Origin: Plumapathes pennacea
Lineage: Eukaryota; Cnidaria; Anthozoa; Antipatharia; Myriopathidae
Direction: 5' to 3'
DNA length: 64,000 bases
Assembly (NCBI GenBank): GCA_964036295.1
Contig: OZ038473.1
Coordinates: 11,474,501-11,538,500 of the forward strand
Below, piece by piece: positions 43,807 through 53,896 of the stretch. The position numbers and the translations under genes are program-made. Position 1 is the first letter of the stretch; every line of letters begins with the position of its first letter. The notes below the pieces were generated by a model. It ran no database searches. It was not told the origin of the DNA and worked only from the letters and a program-made list of their open reading frames with translations.

Positions 43807-45899
43807 TCACTTGGAGCTTTTGTCCTTTTTCATCCTTCCCAAGAGATAAAACTCGTCATTGGGTCGCATGTCAGTCAGATGTGCCATCCTATTGGACATG
43901 GCAAAAAATGCAGCAATACTCCCGATATCCCATGCATCTTCCCTGCTAAAGCCGTTCTCCTCCAGTTCCTGAAAATCTTCTTCCAGTATCGGATCAGAAG
44001 CACAAACTTTCAAAGCAAACCCAAGCATGGCTTGCTCGCGTGATGTTAGGTCAGCAGCCTCCCAGTTGATAGCTACCTGGTCTCCTAGCAATGGCTTTTT
44101 AGAATAGATGCGAAGGAGAGCACCGTGGGCGACAACGCAGTAAAGGCAGTTGTTAGCGGCACTTGTGGCAACTACAATCATTTCTTTGTCTGCCTTGGAC
44201 AGGGAGCCTTCCTTGAGCATCAGGGCATCATAGTACGCAAAGAAGGAGCGGAATTCGTCAGGTCGGTGAGCAAGGACTTTGAAGACATTGGGGATAAAAC
44301 CACTCTGTTGAAGAATACACTGGACTGTGGCTCTATTTTATCGTGATCTGGATTGTGTGGGGACTCAGTAATGTAGTAAAACCCCAAAACTCACAAAATA
44401 TATAAACTTGGACCCCATATTTGTTAGTGGATTAATTTTCGTCCTATTTCAGACCTGCATCTCAAAAATGTGTACCCTAATTTTCAGATTAAATACCAAT
44501 ATATGCAAAACCTATACCCAGACTATATGGTATCTTAGTATATACCACACAAGTGAATAGTGCTTTTCGCGCGCTCTGATAGGCTCCTCAATCTCGGAAT
44601 ATCAAGTACTATTCACCTCCCGGCGGCTTCCGGTAAAACAAAATGGCGCGCGAGCCCAATTTTTGCTCATTTTTGCCGGAAATAAAATAGCTATTTGGGA
44701 GTTGGCTATTAAACTTGTGTGGTATATACTAAAACAATTATTCGCCGAAGGGTCGGTGAATAGCGGTGGATATTTACCTCGCAGAAACGGCTCGGTAAAT
44801 ATCCACCGCTATTCACCTCCACTTCGGCGAATAATTGTTATGCAGTGGCTATTCTTACGGCACCCGTACGGCGACTTGTATTTAAGCAATATAACACGAG
44901 TTTCTATGTCTTTGTACTCTTATATAAACACGCGGGATGTTGGGAGAACACGAGAAAAAGTTCAAAATCACGAGCCGCTTCGGCGAATCGTCCAATCGGA
45001 AAGTCTGTTTCACGGCACTTCGCTCAAGTCAGTCCATGAATGAAAACAGAACACCACTCGCGTCCACTTGAAAAAGTTGACAGGCTGCTAAATGAAGATG
45101 AATTTCACAAGAAATGTGTCGGATATTATTACCGCTGTTTGTCAAGAATTCAAAAGAACCGGCGAGAATGTTCTGAGCCGTCAGGTTTCAACTTTCAGGA
45201 CAACGGTGTCACTCGACGTAAACATGTCTGCACAACAACACTATCCTGCCGAAGAAGGTAGTTTATACATTTGCTTGCTTTACTTGAGCATTACATGAAC
45301 TCTGCCGGACGACAGTCAACTCCACTGAATCGACTCAACGGCTTTTGTGCCACCGAGCCGACAGCCGAGACAGACTCATTAGCGAAGACTGTTTGTGCCT
45401 TCATCACCATAAACCTACAATTATTCGTGTGAAACTCCGGTGATCTAAGCCATCTAGTTACTAGCTACGAGAATTTCAACAAAAATTCTGGACTCACGTA
45501 CGAATAGCAAATACAAGTCGCCGTACGGGTGCCGTACGAATAGCCACTGCGTAATTGTTAACTATTTCAGACTAAAATGCTTTAAATAATGAAACCCTTT
45601 GGGGTGGCACATACTAATGGAAGTAGCCCCTCCCTCTAAAAGAACAGAAAGTACAGTTCTATTGAATTACTGATAGTATCACATTTTCCAACCTTTTCTT
45701 CCACTTCCTCAATCCTTTCCTGCATGTCGGTTGGCAAACTTTTTACGTCTGGCACGGGATATCTGCTGGGGGGCTTCTCGCTACAATAGGTCCTACAGCC
45801 ACTTATGGCAGGGATGACTGAATTCATTAATAAACGAACCTCCCTTGGCCTTCTTGCCAAGAAACCAATTCGACTGGAAATTCGACTGACGGCCGCCAT
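43807..45899 (-). CDS. AhpD/CMD-like peroxidase-related protein, probable mitochondrial
   Basis: Two exons on the minus strand, 45899-45693 and 44304-43807, join in phase 0 to 234 residues. The first 40 or so residues are rich in R, S and A with almost no acids (MAAVSRISSRIGFLARRPRE), a typical mitochondrial leader. The rest fits the carboxymuconolactone-decarboxylase/AhpD fold: a GFIPNVFKVLAHRPDEFRSF entry helix and the redox motif CLYCVVAHGA, i.e. C-x-x-C with a His four residues on. Family members reduce peroxides or act as thiol redox enzymes. The substrate here is unknown. The single long intron carries a nested set of transposable elements. An AATAAA at 43674-43669 (minus strand) is a likely poly(A) signal. 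The family name is secure; mitochondrial location is inferred. Confidence 0.9.
44533..44840. mobile_element. composite MITE + hairpin, copy 2
   Basis: 44533-44733 has 20-bp ends TTAGTATATACCACACAAGT and ACTTGTGTGGTATATACTAA. 44734-44840 is a hairpin with arms AATTATTCGCCGAAG and GTGAATAGCGGTGGATATTT. The same pair, reversed, is at 13268-13579. It lies in the intron of the AhpD-like gene. Confidence 0.78.
44841..45551. mobile_element. 711-bp TIR element with 9-bp target duplication
   Basis: The ends are GCAGTGGCTATTCTTACGGC and its near-perfect reverse complement GCCGTACGAATAGCCACTGC, extending about 45 bp (through ACCCGTACGGCGACTTGTAT). TAATTGTTA stands directly outside both ends (44832-44840 and 45552-45560). 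A 9-bp duplication fits Mutator-like elements. The inside has short frames such as 45092-45298 with SDIITAVCQEFKRTGENVLS, not a transposase I can recognise. Confidence 0.7.
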
Positions 45900-45991
45900 T
45901 TTCTCCAAAGCAAACTAGTGCCAGTCTTTGGTGACGTCAGAAACCGAGGGATCTGGGCAAGGCAGTCCTTGTTTACCCCCCGGGCAAACCC

Positions 45992-46038
45992 CCGGGCATT
46001 TGACTTTTTTTGAAAATCTTTGGTCAAATGCCCGGCTG
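45992..46038. repeat. hairpin near the AhpD-like promoter
   Basis: CCGGGCATTTGAC and GGTCAAATGCCCGG pair around an A/T-rich loop, and GGTCAAATGCCCCG recurs at 46051. It lies about 90 bp upstream of the start codon of the minus-strand gene. It could be a small element or a regulatory palindrome. Confidence 0.5.
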
Positions 46039-46649
46039 TGCGGGCAAAAATCACGGTCAAATGCCCCGCTGATCGGGCTCTAAAGCGTCGAATTTCCCAT
46101 TCTCCAAACGAGGGTATAACAAAACAAAGACAAAGTATTCTTCGATACTTTTATATAGCTCTGCCAGACTGAGTGGCCGTTTAGCGAAGGTTCTTTAATC
46201 CACACGAACATGTTTTTTGAAGCATCCCAAAACTATGGACACACAAAGAAATAAACGTAGAAAACGTGCGTATTTTGTGCAGAAAGACATACCATACACG
46301 GTTAATACTACTATACCAAATGTGTGGTTCTCGTATACGCAGTTGAGTGGATATGCTCCACAGACTCAAAACAATGAAATCTACAGCGTTGTGAATTCAA
46401 ATCGATACATTTTTATCGCCGGATGCGATCGTGTAAACGGATAATTGTGAAAAAGGAAACCTAAATTCAAAGGGATACTAAGAATTAACATCCTGCAAGC
46501 TACACGATCTTAAAATCCTTCGTTAATAATATCAAACGCGTTCTTGCGAGCGACAACGTGGAACTTGAGAATTACGAAATCCTTGGTTGGTACTTCACGT
46601 AACCCTATTATAATGTATCCTTATAATATATATCATAAATATGTATATG

Positions 46650-48069
46650 TAGCTATGTATTCCTATGTATTCCCCTGTATTCCTATGTATTCCCATGTAT
46701 TCCTATGTATTCCCCTGTATTCCTATGTGTTCCCCTGTATTCCTATGTATTCCTATGTATTCCCTTGTATTCCTATGTATTCCCCTATATTCCTATGTAT
46801 TCCTATGTATTCCTATGTATTCCCCTGTATTCCTATGTATTCCTATGTATTCCTATATATTCCATGTATTCCTATGTATTCCCATGTATTCCTATGTATT
46901 CCTATGTATTCCCCTGTATTCCTATGTATTCCTATGTATTCCCATGTATTCCCATGTATTCCTATGTATTCCCATGTATTCCTATGTATTCCTATGTATT
47001 CTCATGTATTCCTATGTATTCCCATGTATTCCCATGTATTCCTATGTATTCCTATGTATTCCCATGTATTCCTATGTATTCCCCTGTATTCCCATCTATT
47101 CCTATGTATTCCTATGTATTCCCATCTATTCCTATGTATTCCCATGTATTCCTATGTATTCCTATGTATTCCCCTGTATTCCTATGTATTCCCCTGTATT
47201 CCTATGTATTCCCCTGTATTCCTATGTATTCCTATGTATTCCTATGTATTCCTATGTATTCCCCTGTATTCCTATGTATTCCTATGTATTCCTATGTATT
47301 CCTATGTATTCCCCTGTATTCCTATGTATTCCTATGTATTCCCATGTATTCCTATGTATACCTATGTATTCCCCTGTATTCCTATGTATTCCCATGTATT
47401 CCTATGTACTCCTATGTATTCCTATGTGGTATTCCTATGTATTCCTATGTATTCCCATGTATTCCTATGTATTTCTGTGTATTCCCATGTATTCCTATGT
47501 ATTCCCATGTATTCCTATGTATTCCTATGTATTCCCCTGTATTCCTATGTATTCCCCTGTATTCCTATGTATTCCTATGTATTCCCCTGTATTCCTATGT
47601 ATTCCTATGTATTCCCATGTATTCCTATGTATACCTATGTATTCCCCTGTATTCTTATGTATTCCCATGTATTCCTATGTACTCCTATGTATTCCTATGT
47701 GGTATTCCTATGTATTCCTGTGTGTTCCCATGTATTCCTATGTATTCCCCTGTATTCCTATGTATTCCTATGTATTCCCCTGTATTCCCCTGTATTCCTA
47801 TGTATTCCCATGTATTCCCATGTATTCCTATGTATTCCCATGTATTCCCATGTATTCCTATGTATTCCTATGTATTCCTATGTATTCCCATGTATTCCTA
47901 TGTATTCCTATGTATTCCCCTGTATTCCTGTGTATTCCTATGTATTCCTATGTATTCCCATGTATTCCTGTGTATTCCCATGTATTCCTATGTATTCCCC
48001 TGTATTCCTATGTATTCCTATGTATTCCCATGTATTCCTATGTATTCCTATGTATTCCCATGTATTCCT
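46650..48069 (+). repeat. 10-bp satellite TATGTATTCC
   Basis: About 140 head-to-tail units of TATGTATTCC occur with recurring variants CATGTATTCC and CTGTATTCCC. All three forward frames remain open for more than 1.3 kb and encode the same decapeptide family (YVFLCIPMYS), because 10 is not a multiple of 3. Rare markers (TATACC, TACTCC, GTGGTATTCC) repeat at a 273-bp offset (for example 47428 and 47701), showing a segmental duplication inside the array. Translation is not implied. Confidence 0.95.
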
Positions 48070-48142
48070 TTTATTAGGAATTAATGCTATGTATTATCTA
48101 TAAACAAACTCTCTCATTGGATGATTGAAAACACACCACAAC

Positions 48143-48380
48143 TTAAGCTGGTGTTACACTGGTCGATTTGCAACGACGATTTGCAACGCCGATTTGCTCC
48201 AAATTCGCGCAACGGTGTTGCAAGTTTATGAATCGCTTTCAGAAACTTGCAACGCGTTGCAACACTGCAAACATCGCAAAAAATCGTTCGCAAAGGGGTG
48301 TTGCACCTGAACAATTTTTAGCGCAACATCGTATCGTTGCAAATCGTCGTTGCAAATCGACCAGTGTAACACCACCTTAA
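48143..48380. mobile_element. MITE with about 40-bp TIRs and TTAA duplication
   Basis: TTAA|GCTGGTGTTACACTGGTCGA at the left and TCGACCAGTGTAACACCACC|TTAA at the right. The arms continue through GATTTGCAACGACGATTTGC and are almost perfect. The inside is rich in GTTGCAA. TTAA lies at 48143-48146 and 48377-48380. The terminal sequence differs from the CCCTTTCACTCCCAAG family. Confidence 0.85.
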
Positions 48381-49047
48381 CTAACATTTCTGCCAGCTAA
48401 AAGCTGATGAGTGTCGATGAAAAAGATGTCGTTTAATCGACGAAAACACCGAAGCACTGTTAACCTGGCGTGGTGAAAGCCAGCAATCTTCGGTGACTTT
48501 GGAATTCGTGACGATGTAAATGTTTTGAACGGTACAATTGTTGAAGATGAACGCTTCAAGTCGCCGCTTCAAAACAACGTGAGATTCACCTTGAACTATA
48601 GCAGACAATGCGGGTCTGGAGAAGCAAAGTGATCCGCCGAAGAATGTAAACAATCACCATAAGCGAAAGAGATGGAAATGTTTGCCGAGCGGACTTGTTT
48701 GTTATTCGAGCTGCCAGCAAAACTGTACTGTAAACACTGCAAGTATAGCGGCTTTCGGAATGAATGAACAGCGTTTCATTTCAAAGCCATTGAAGGCTTG
48801 ACGGATATTATTAAACAGTTTATTTTTGGTACTATACATGCTAATACATGAAAAAGTCCATGCCAAGATAAGAATGAAAAATTTAGTACAAATACTGACT
48901 GCATTTAATTGATGTCCTTTCCAATCACCAAAATAGAAGAGATAAGATCAAGTACAATTGGTAAAGTTCAAGAAATTACTTCTGTTCGAGACAGTGAGAG
49001 GCCACCTTTCTTGAACCCACCAGCTGAGGAAAGGATCCAGGAGAGGA

Positions 49048-49113
49048 GAATTGTCCAAACTCGCTAGCGAGAATTGTGCAAACTCGCTAGCGAGAATTGT
49101 CCAAACTCGTAGT
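49048..49113 (+). repeat. 23-bp tandem repeat upstream of ARL3
   Basis: GAGAATTGTCCAAACTCGCT + AGC occurs almost three times. Each unit holds the palindrome GCTAGC, and it lies about 150-215 bp before the ARL3 start. Confidence 0.85.
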
Positions 49114-49263
49114 AACGGCTTTCCATACACCAGGAAAACTTCACAAATAACGGAAGTTTGTTGACTCGACTCCAGACCTCCAGCGCTTGGGTAACCAGTG
49201 ACGTCAGAAGGCTGTCGGCCATATTTATGTCAGGTCGTTTTTGCTGGGGTGGAAGGAGCTGAA

Positions 49264-51895
49264 ATGGTAAGAATTATTCACTAGGAGTTTGTTAGCTGGG
49301 CAACCGTTTCAGTAAACTTTGCTTTTCAGGGTCTACTGTCAATCCTGCGCAAGCTTAGAGGCCAGAAAGATGATACACAGGTTAAGATTCTTCTGCTCGG
49401 CTTGGACAACGCTGGCAAAACGACGATTCTGAAGCATCTTGCTGATGAAGATCCTCAAAATATTACTCCAACACAGGTACTACTTTCACCCTTTCTTTTA
49501 CTTTATCGACTTATTTCTAAACCGTTTCTGGGCTTTCATTTTTTACATAGGGATTTAACATCAAGTCCGTTCGGTCAGGTGTAATCAGGCTCAATGTCTG
49601 GGACATCGGAGGTGGGTTTTTACGTGAGCGTCATTCGCCTAAAATAGCTGACTATTCTTAACTAACGGTGGTTATTTCATGTTCATCAGGTCAAAGAAAG
49701 ATTAGGCCTTACTGGCGAAACTATTTCGAAGATGTCGACGTATTGGTATGTCCCTTGTCTTATCGTCGACAATCGATTACTTTCCTTGAATACTCGCGCG
49801 GAGCGTTCGGAATGATTGTTTGCCTTTGTCATAGCACTTGACCCATTCATTGAATGACTAAGACTGCATTTTGTTTTCTTAGATATACGTTATCGACAGT
49901 GCAGATCGGAAACGTTTTGAAGAAACAAGTGTGGTAAGAAAACATGATTGCGTTATTTGGTTGCTAAGCACTTGTGTAGACTGTGATCTGCCTTTAATAT
50001 TGCATAGTTATTTGGCATCTTCATTTGGACATTATATGTACTAAAAAGCTTGTTTTTCGAGGTCTCTTGCTGTAGTTGTAAGATAATTGTTTGCTTAGTT
50101 CTCACACGAGTTTATAGCACGTCAGTGTTTTATATACTGTACCACCATCAGAAAGAGAATTTGGATGAAATCGTAATATAAAATGTTGACGAAACAAACA
50201 GTGTCATTGGACACAAGAAGATGTATATATATTTTTTATTTAACCATTATTTGAGCATTCACCCCCAAAGAACTCAAGGCTTATTGAGGGCTTACATATA
50301 AATATGTGCAAAATTGATTTAATTGTACTGCCCTATTTGGTAATACACATCCCAGGAGCTGTTTGAGTTACTGGAAGAGGAGAAACTATCAGGGACGCCT
50401 GTCATGATCTATGCCAACAAGCAAGACTTAGTTAATGCTGCCCCAGCTTCAGAGGTATTCACAAGTAGAGTATTCAATCATGTTTTGTTTGTTTGTTTGT
50501 TTGTTTCAATTTGTGTTTATGCCATAAAAGTGATTGTTACAATATTGCTAGTCTTCTTAGGGTCAATATCTGTAGAGGTGAGGATGGGTAGGGAATATTT
50601 TATCATATAGCCTCATCGGCCTATAACCAAGGCGGTAGTGTGCTCCACTGAAGTCTAGATAAGACCATGCTGCAGTTCCCTCAAATCTTGACCTTAGTCA
50701 TACAACAAAGCTCTAACTTTCACTGCAACCCAGTTTAAGAGTAGTTGAAACCAAACTCCTTTCTACAAAATGTTATGCACTGACATGGCAACGACAGTGT
50801 ACCTACCTTGTCCAGACTAAACCCTTCCACTCCCAAGCTCAAAATGCAGATTCTCTCAACCTTTTAAGAAGAAAACATATATAATTGATACAGTGAGAAT
50901 TGATAGTCTAATAATTAATTACTTATTTAATCAGCTTTGATATGACCATGATATCAAAAGCCAACTTATCCTTATTGTATGGATATATTTCTGGTAAGAG
51001 ACTGGAGGAGAAAATTGAAGTTGATCACTCTTGGGAGTGGAAGGGTTAAAAGATTGTTGTGGTAGTTATGGTACAGTATAATTTGTATCATATACCAATA
51101 CAGTCACATAATTTCATCTAGTTATTTGCGCTCACACACATTTCCAATTACTTTGTTAATAGTAGGTTGGTTGTGATCGTCCGGGTTAGAGTAGTCTCCA
51201 GAAAGGCTGTTGTTGGTGACTGACGTTTCGACTACCTGAGCGGAAGTCATCTTCAGAGTCAAGTGATGACTTCCGCTCAGATAGTCAAAAAGTCAGTCAC
51301 CAACAACAGTCTTTCTGGAGACTACTCTAACCCGGACAATCACAACCAACCTACTGTTCACACTCCTGGGTTCAAACCATTTGCCATACTTTGTTAATAT
51401 TGACATCTTTTCTTTCTTGGGTTATTTTTTCCTATAGATTTCGGAGGGGTTAAAGCTAAACACTATTCGTGATAGAGCTTGGCAAATACAAGCATGCTCA
51501 GCACTAAATGGAGAAGGTGTACAGGTATGTGTCTCATAATACAAATTCTCCCAACCTTTCAAGAGGAAAATGTGTGAGTGATGTAGTGAGAACTGATAAT
51601 CCAATCAGCTTTCATCTGAGCAAGGTATCGAAAGCCAACTTCTCCCTACTGTATAATATATCTCTGGGGGGGACACTGAAGGAGAATATTGAAGTTGAAC
51701 ACTCTTGGGAGTGGTAAATAACTCTCCATATTTTGTGTGTACCATGAATATCTGGTGAGAGACTGTTAGAGTTCAACATAGACTGTCAGAGTTATTTTGT
51801 ATCCTCATCTTCATAAACTTTTCTCAAATCAACAGGAAGGCATAGATTGGACAATAAAGAACATGAAGAGTGCAGCGAAGAGTTTAAAAAAATAG
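49264..51895 (+). CDS. ARL3: ADP-ribosylation factor-like protein 3
   Basis: This is a small GTPase of the ARF family. In known systems ARL3-GTP releases lipid-modified cargo from UNC119 and PDE6D carriers inside cilia. Exons are 49264-49266, 49330-49476, 49551-49611, 49690-49745, 49883-49933, 50356-50454, 51438-51524 and 51836-51895, giving 187 residues against about 182 in vertebrates. Seen in the protein: [14 protein letters not shown]-loop GLDNAGKT, switch [31 protein letters not shown] and [19 protein letters not shown] and [14 protein letters not shown] point to ARL3 and away from ARL2. The first coding exon is just the ATG. The gene converges on IDH3B. Confidence 0.96.
50817..51049 (+). 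mobile_element. CCCTTTCACTCCCAAG MITE in ARL3 intron
   Basis: CTAA|CCCTTCCACTCCCAAG at the left, CTTGGGAGTGGAAGGG|TTAA at the right. The two flanks differ by one base, C versus T. The copy carries an extra ATTAATTACTTATTTAATC segment, making it one of the longer copies. Confidence 0.85.
51161..51355. mobile_element. long inverted repeat in ARL3 intron
   Basis: Arms of about 62 bp, AGTAGGTTGGTTGTGATCGT... and ...CAATCACAACCAACCTACT, pair almost perfectly through GTTAGAGTAGTCTCCAGAAA. The loop holds GACGTTTCGACTACCTGAGC and CATCTTCAGAGTCAAG, plus its own inverted copy GACTTCCGCTCAGATAGTC. GACGTTTCGAC with TCTTCAGAGTC resembles motifs common in inverted ends of Penelope-like retroelements; that is a weak guess. 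Confidence 0.75.
51530..51714 (+). mobile_element. CCCTTTCACTCC-family copy abutting ARL3 exon 7
   Basis: The family interior begins (GTCTCATAATACAAATTCTC) only about 6 bp after the exon end at 51524, so the donor GTATGT is the only unrelated sequence between. The right end is CTCTTGGGAGTGGTAA. The left terminal repeat is absent. Confidence 0.8.
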
Positions 51896-53896
51896 GAATA
51901 CCAAAGCAGGTCAACCTCTCCTTTCTTCCACCTGGCTTGTGGGGAAAACATGACATCATTATTCTCTTTCTGTGGATCAGTGAAGCAACAAAACATTATT
52001 TAATTGCCTCAGTATTATTGAGATACATCATTCTTCTATACATACTGTCACTGAGACAACAGAACAGTTTTTCTTTTCTTGTACTCAGCTGAAAATTTTG
52101 ATAATTTAGTTTGTAGATACTCACGGGGCTTATGAAATTAATGATAGTTTTAGTAAACAGTTTGATTTCTCAATGACAGCAGCAAAAAACATTTTATTTT
52201 GTTTATGCTGGAAGAGTTGGATTGCGGAGTCAAACTTGAATTTTGTGAGAATTCCACTTCCAGACTTCTAATGCACAACCATACATTTTTGACCATGTGA
52301 TCACCATACAACTTGTATTTTCCTGTATTTTCAAGTCAGTGGTCATTCCCACAAAACTGTGGAAACAACAGCAAGTGCAAATTTTATAGTTTGCACAGCA
52401 CTAGTCTTGTGAATCTTCAAGACATAGCAAGGAAACTCAAAACCTAGACCCATTACTTGAGTACAGGTTTATGGTTCAATACATTTTCTATAACAAAACT
52501 TGTGTACAAGAAAAGAATGGGCTCATGTACAATGGGTGAAAAATTTCCCTTAAGTTACAGTAGATAGTAGTGGCAGTGAATCCTGAGCAGCAGTGGAAGT
52601 GACATCAAGAGGGTAATTTCTTTGGTGCCCAATCATGCTATATTTGTTCAGGGTAGGTTGTGAGAATTGGGGTCTATCCCTTTCACTTCTGAGCTCATAA
52701 TACAAATTCTCCCAACCATTTAAGAAGAAAATGTATGAGTGATGTAGTGAGAATTGATGGGCCAATCAGCTTTCATTTGAGCAACCTATCAAGTAGCAAA
52801 TTCTCCATGTATGACAAACTGAAAAATTGAAGGAGAAAATTGAAGTTGATCGCTCAGGAGTGAAAGGGCTATTGCAAGTCTTGGAGTTCAAGGGCCATGT
52901 CACTGTGGTGTGCTCCACTGTAATAAGATGGTTTTATACTCTGTTGTTTAGGCAAACTTGGGTTTTGATGCACGCAGGTGTGTTTGCTCTCAAACAGGTG
53001 TAGACAGACAGACAGATGGTGTAGTCCTTCTTGTAGTTGCCTGAAGTTACCCATTCAAGTACCTTAAGTCAGATGACAAATTTGAAACTGAAGAGTCCTT
53101 CCCTTATGTCAAAGTCTTGTAAAGTAAGTACTTTTGTAGCAAATTGTATTAAATGTCTGTTGCTGTCAGTTTGATGATGAACTTCATTAGAGAAATAAAT
53201 CAGGCTTTAGTGTGCCATGCTGAGTTTTGAAGCATGCAGGAATTTGAAAGGACATGAGGGAAGTGTGGAAAAGCATATCTCAACATAGCATGCTGGCAAG
53301 TGAGTTATGTTTAATTTAGAAGATAAGGCAAATGATAGCTTTAGAAAGACAGATCACAGGTACCAGCCAGGGAGATTTCCCAAATTGGGTGGGAGATGGG
53401 CCACAAATAAAAAATAAAATGGTTTTATGTGCAAAGTTTATATATGAAGCAGTAAATTGTACATAATGTGATTGAGCATTGTTAAAAATTTTTAATCAGT
53501 TTATATCAATATTTCTACTCTTTGTAAGAACCAGTCTTCATCTGAAAAGTCAACTATGAAGTTACAACATAATATTATCTTAATCAGCTTCAAATAATTT
53601 GCTAGTGGCATCCTAAGCTTAGTGCACATTCTACATTGTGCAGTGCTCAGCACTTGGTCCCTCATTTTGACAAGACAATAATATTATTTTCAACCTGTCT
53701 GTGTCAATAACAAAATGCAAATTATCATTATTTTTTTACAGTGATCAATACAATCTGCCATATTTAAATATGTTTATAATAGCATGGAATGCATACGGTA
53801 GATGCCAAAATATTTTTCAAGCGACCAGCCTTTGTTGTCATAATGAACACAATAACAAAGGTGAAGTGAAAAGTCCTGCCAGCAACAGCACGCTGT
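51896..53896. other. convergent spacer ARL3 / IDH3B
   Basis: This A/T-rich region must hold the 3' UTRs of both convergent genes. One MITE is inside (52674-52872). AATAAA at about 53195 is a possible ARL3 poly(A) signal, though far from the stop. No coding sequence seen. Confidence 0.45.
52674..52872 (+). mobile_element. CCCTTTCACT MITE with CTAT duplication
   Basis: CTAT|CCCTTTCACTTCTGAG at the left and CTCAGGAGTGAAAGGG|CTAT at the right. The flanking 4 bp match each other and are neither TTAA nor CTAA. Confidence 0.85.

Larger units (their letters stand above)
46086..49263. other. spacer between the AhpD-like gene and ARL3
   Basis: It is dominated by the 10-bp satellite and a TTAA-flanked MITE (listed separately). 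Short frames around 46217-46444 and 48381-48653 show no domain and no splice evidence. The ARL3 promoter should be in the last few hundred bases. Confidence 0.45.

Noticed and set aside
45040..45298. Overlapping short frames inside the AhpD-like intron
   Set aside because: They lie wholly inside the 711-bp TIR element and two frames compete. No transposase signature, so not listed as a gene.
46544..48103. Three overlapping forward frames of 459-519 codons
   Set aside because: They are products of the 10-bp satellite: same decapeptide in every frame, no domain, no splice or start context.
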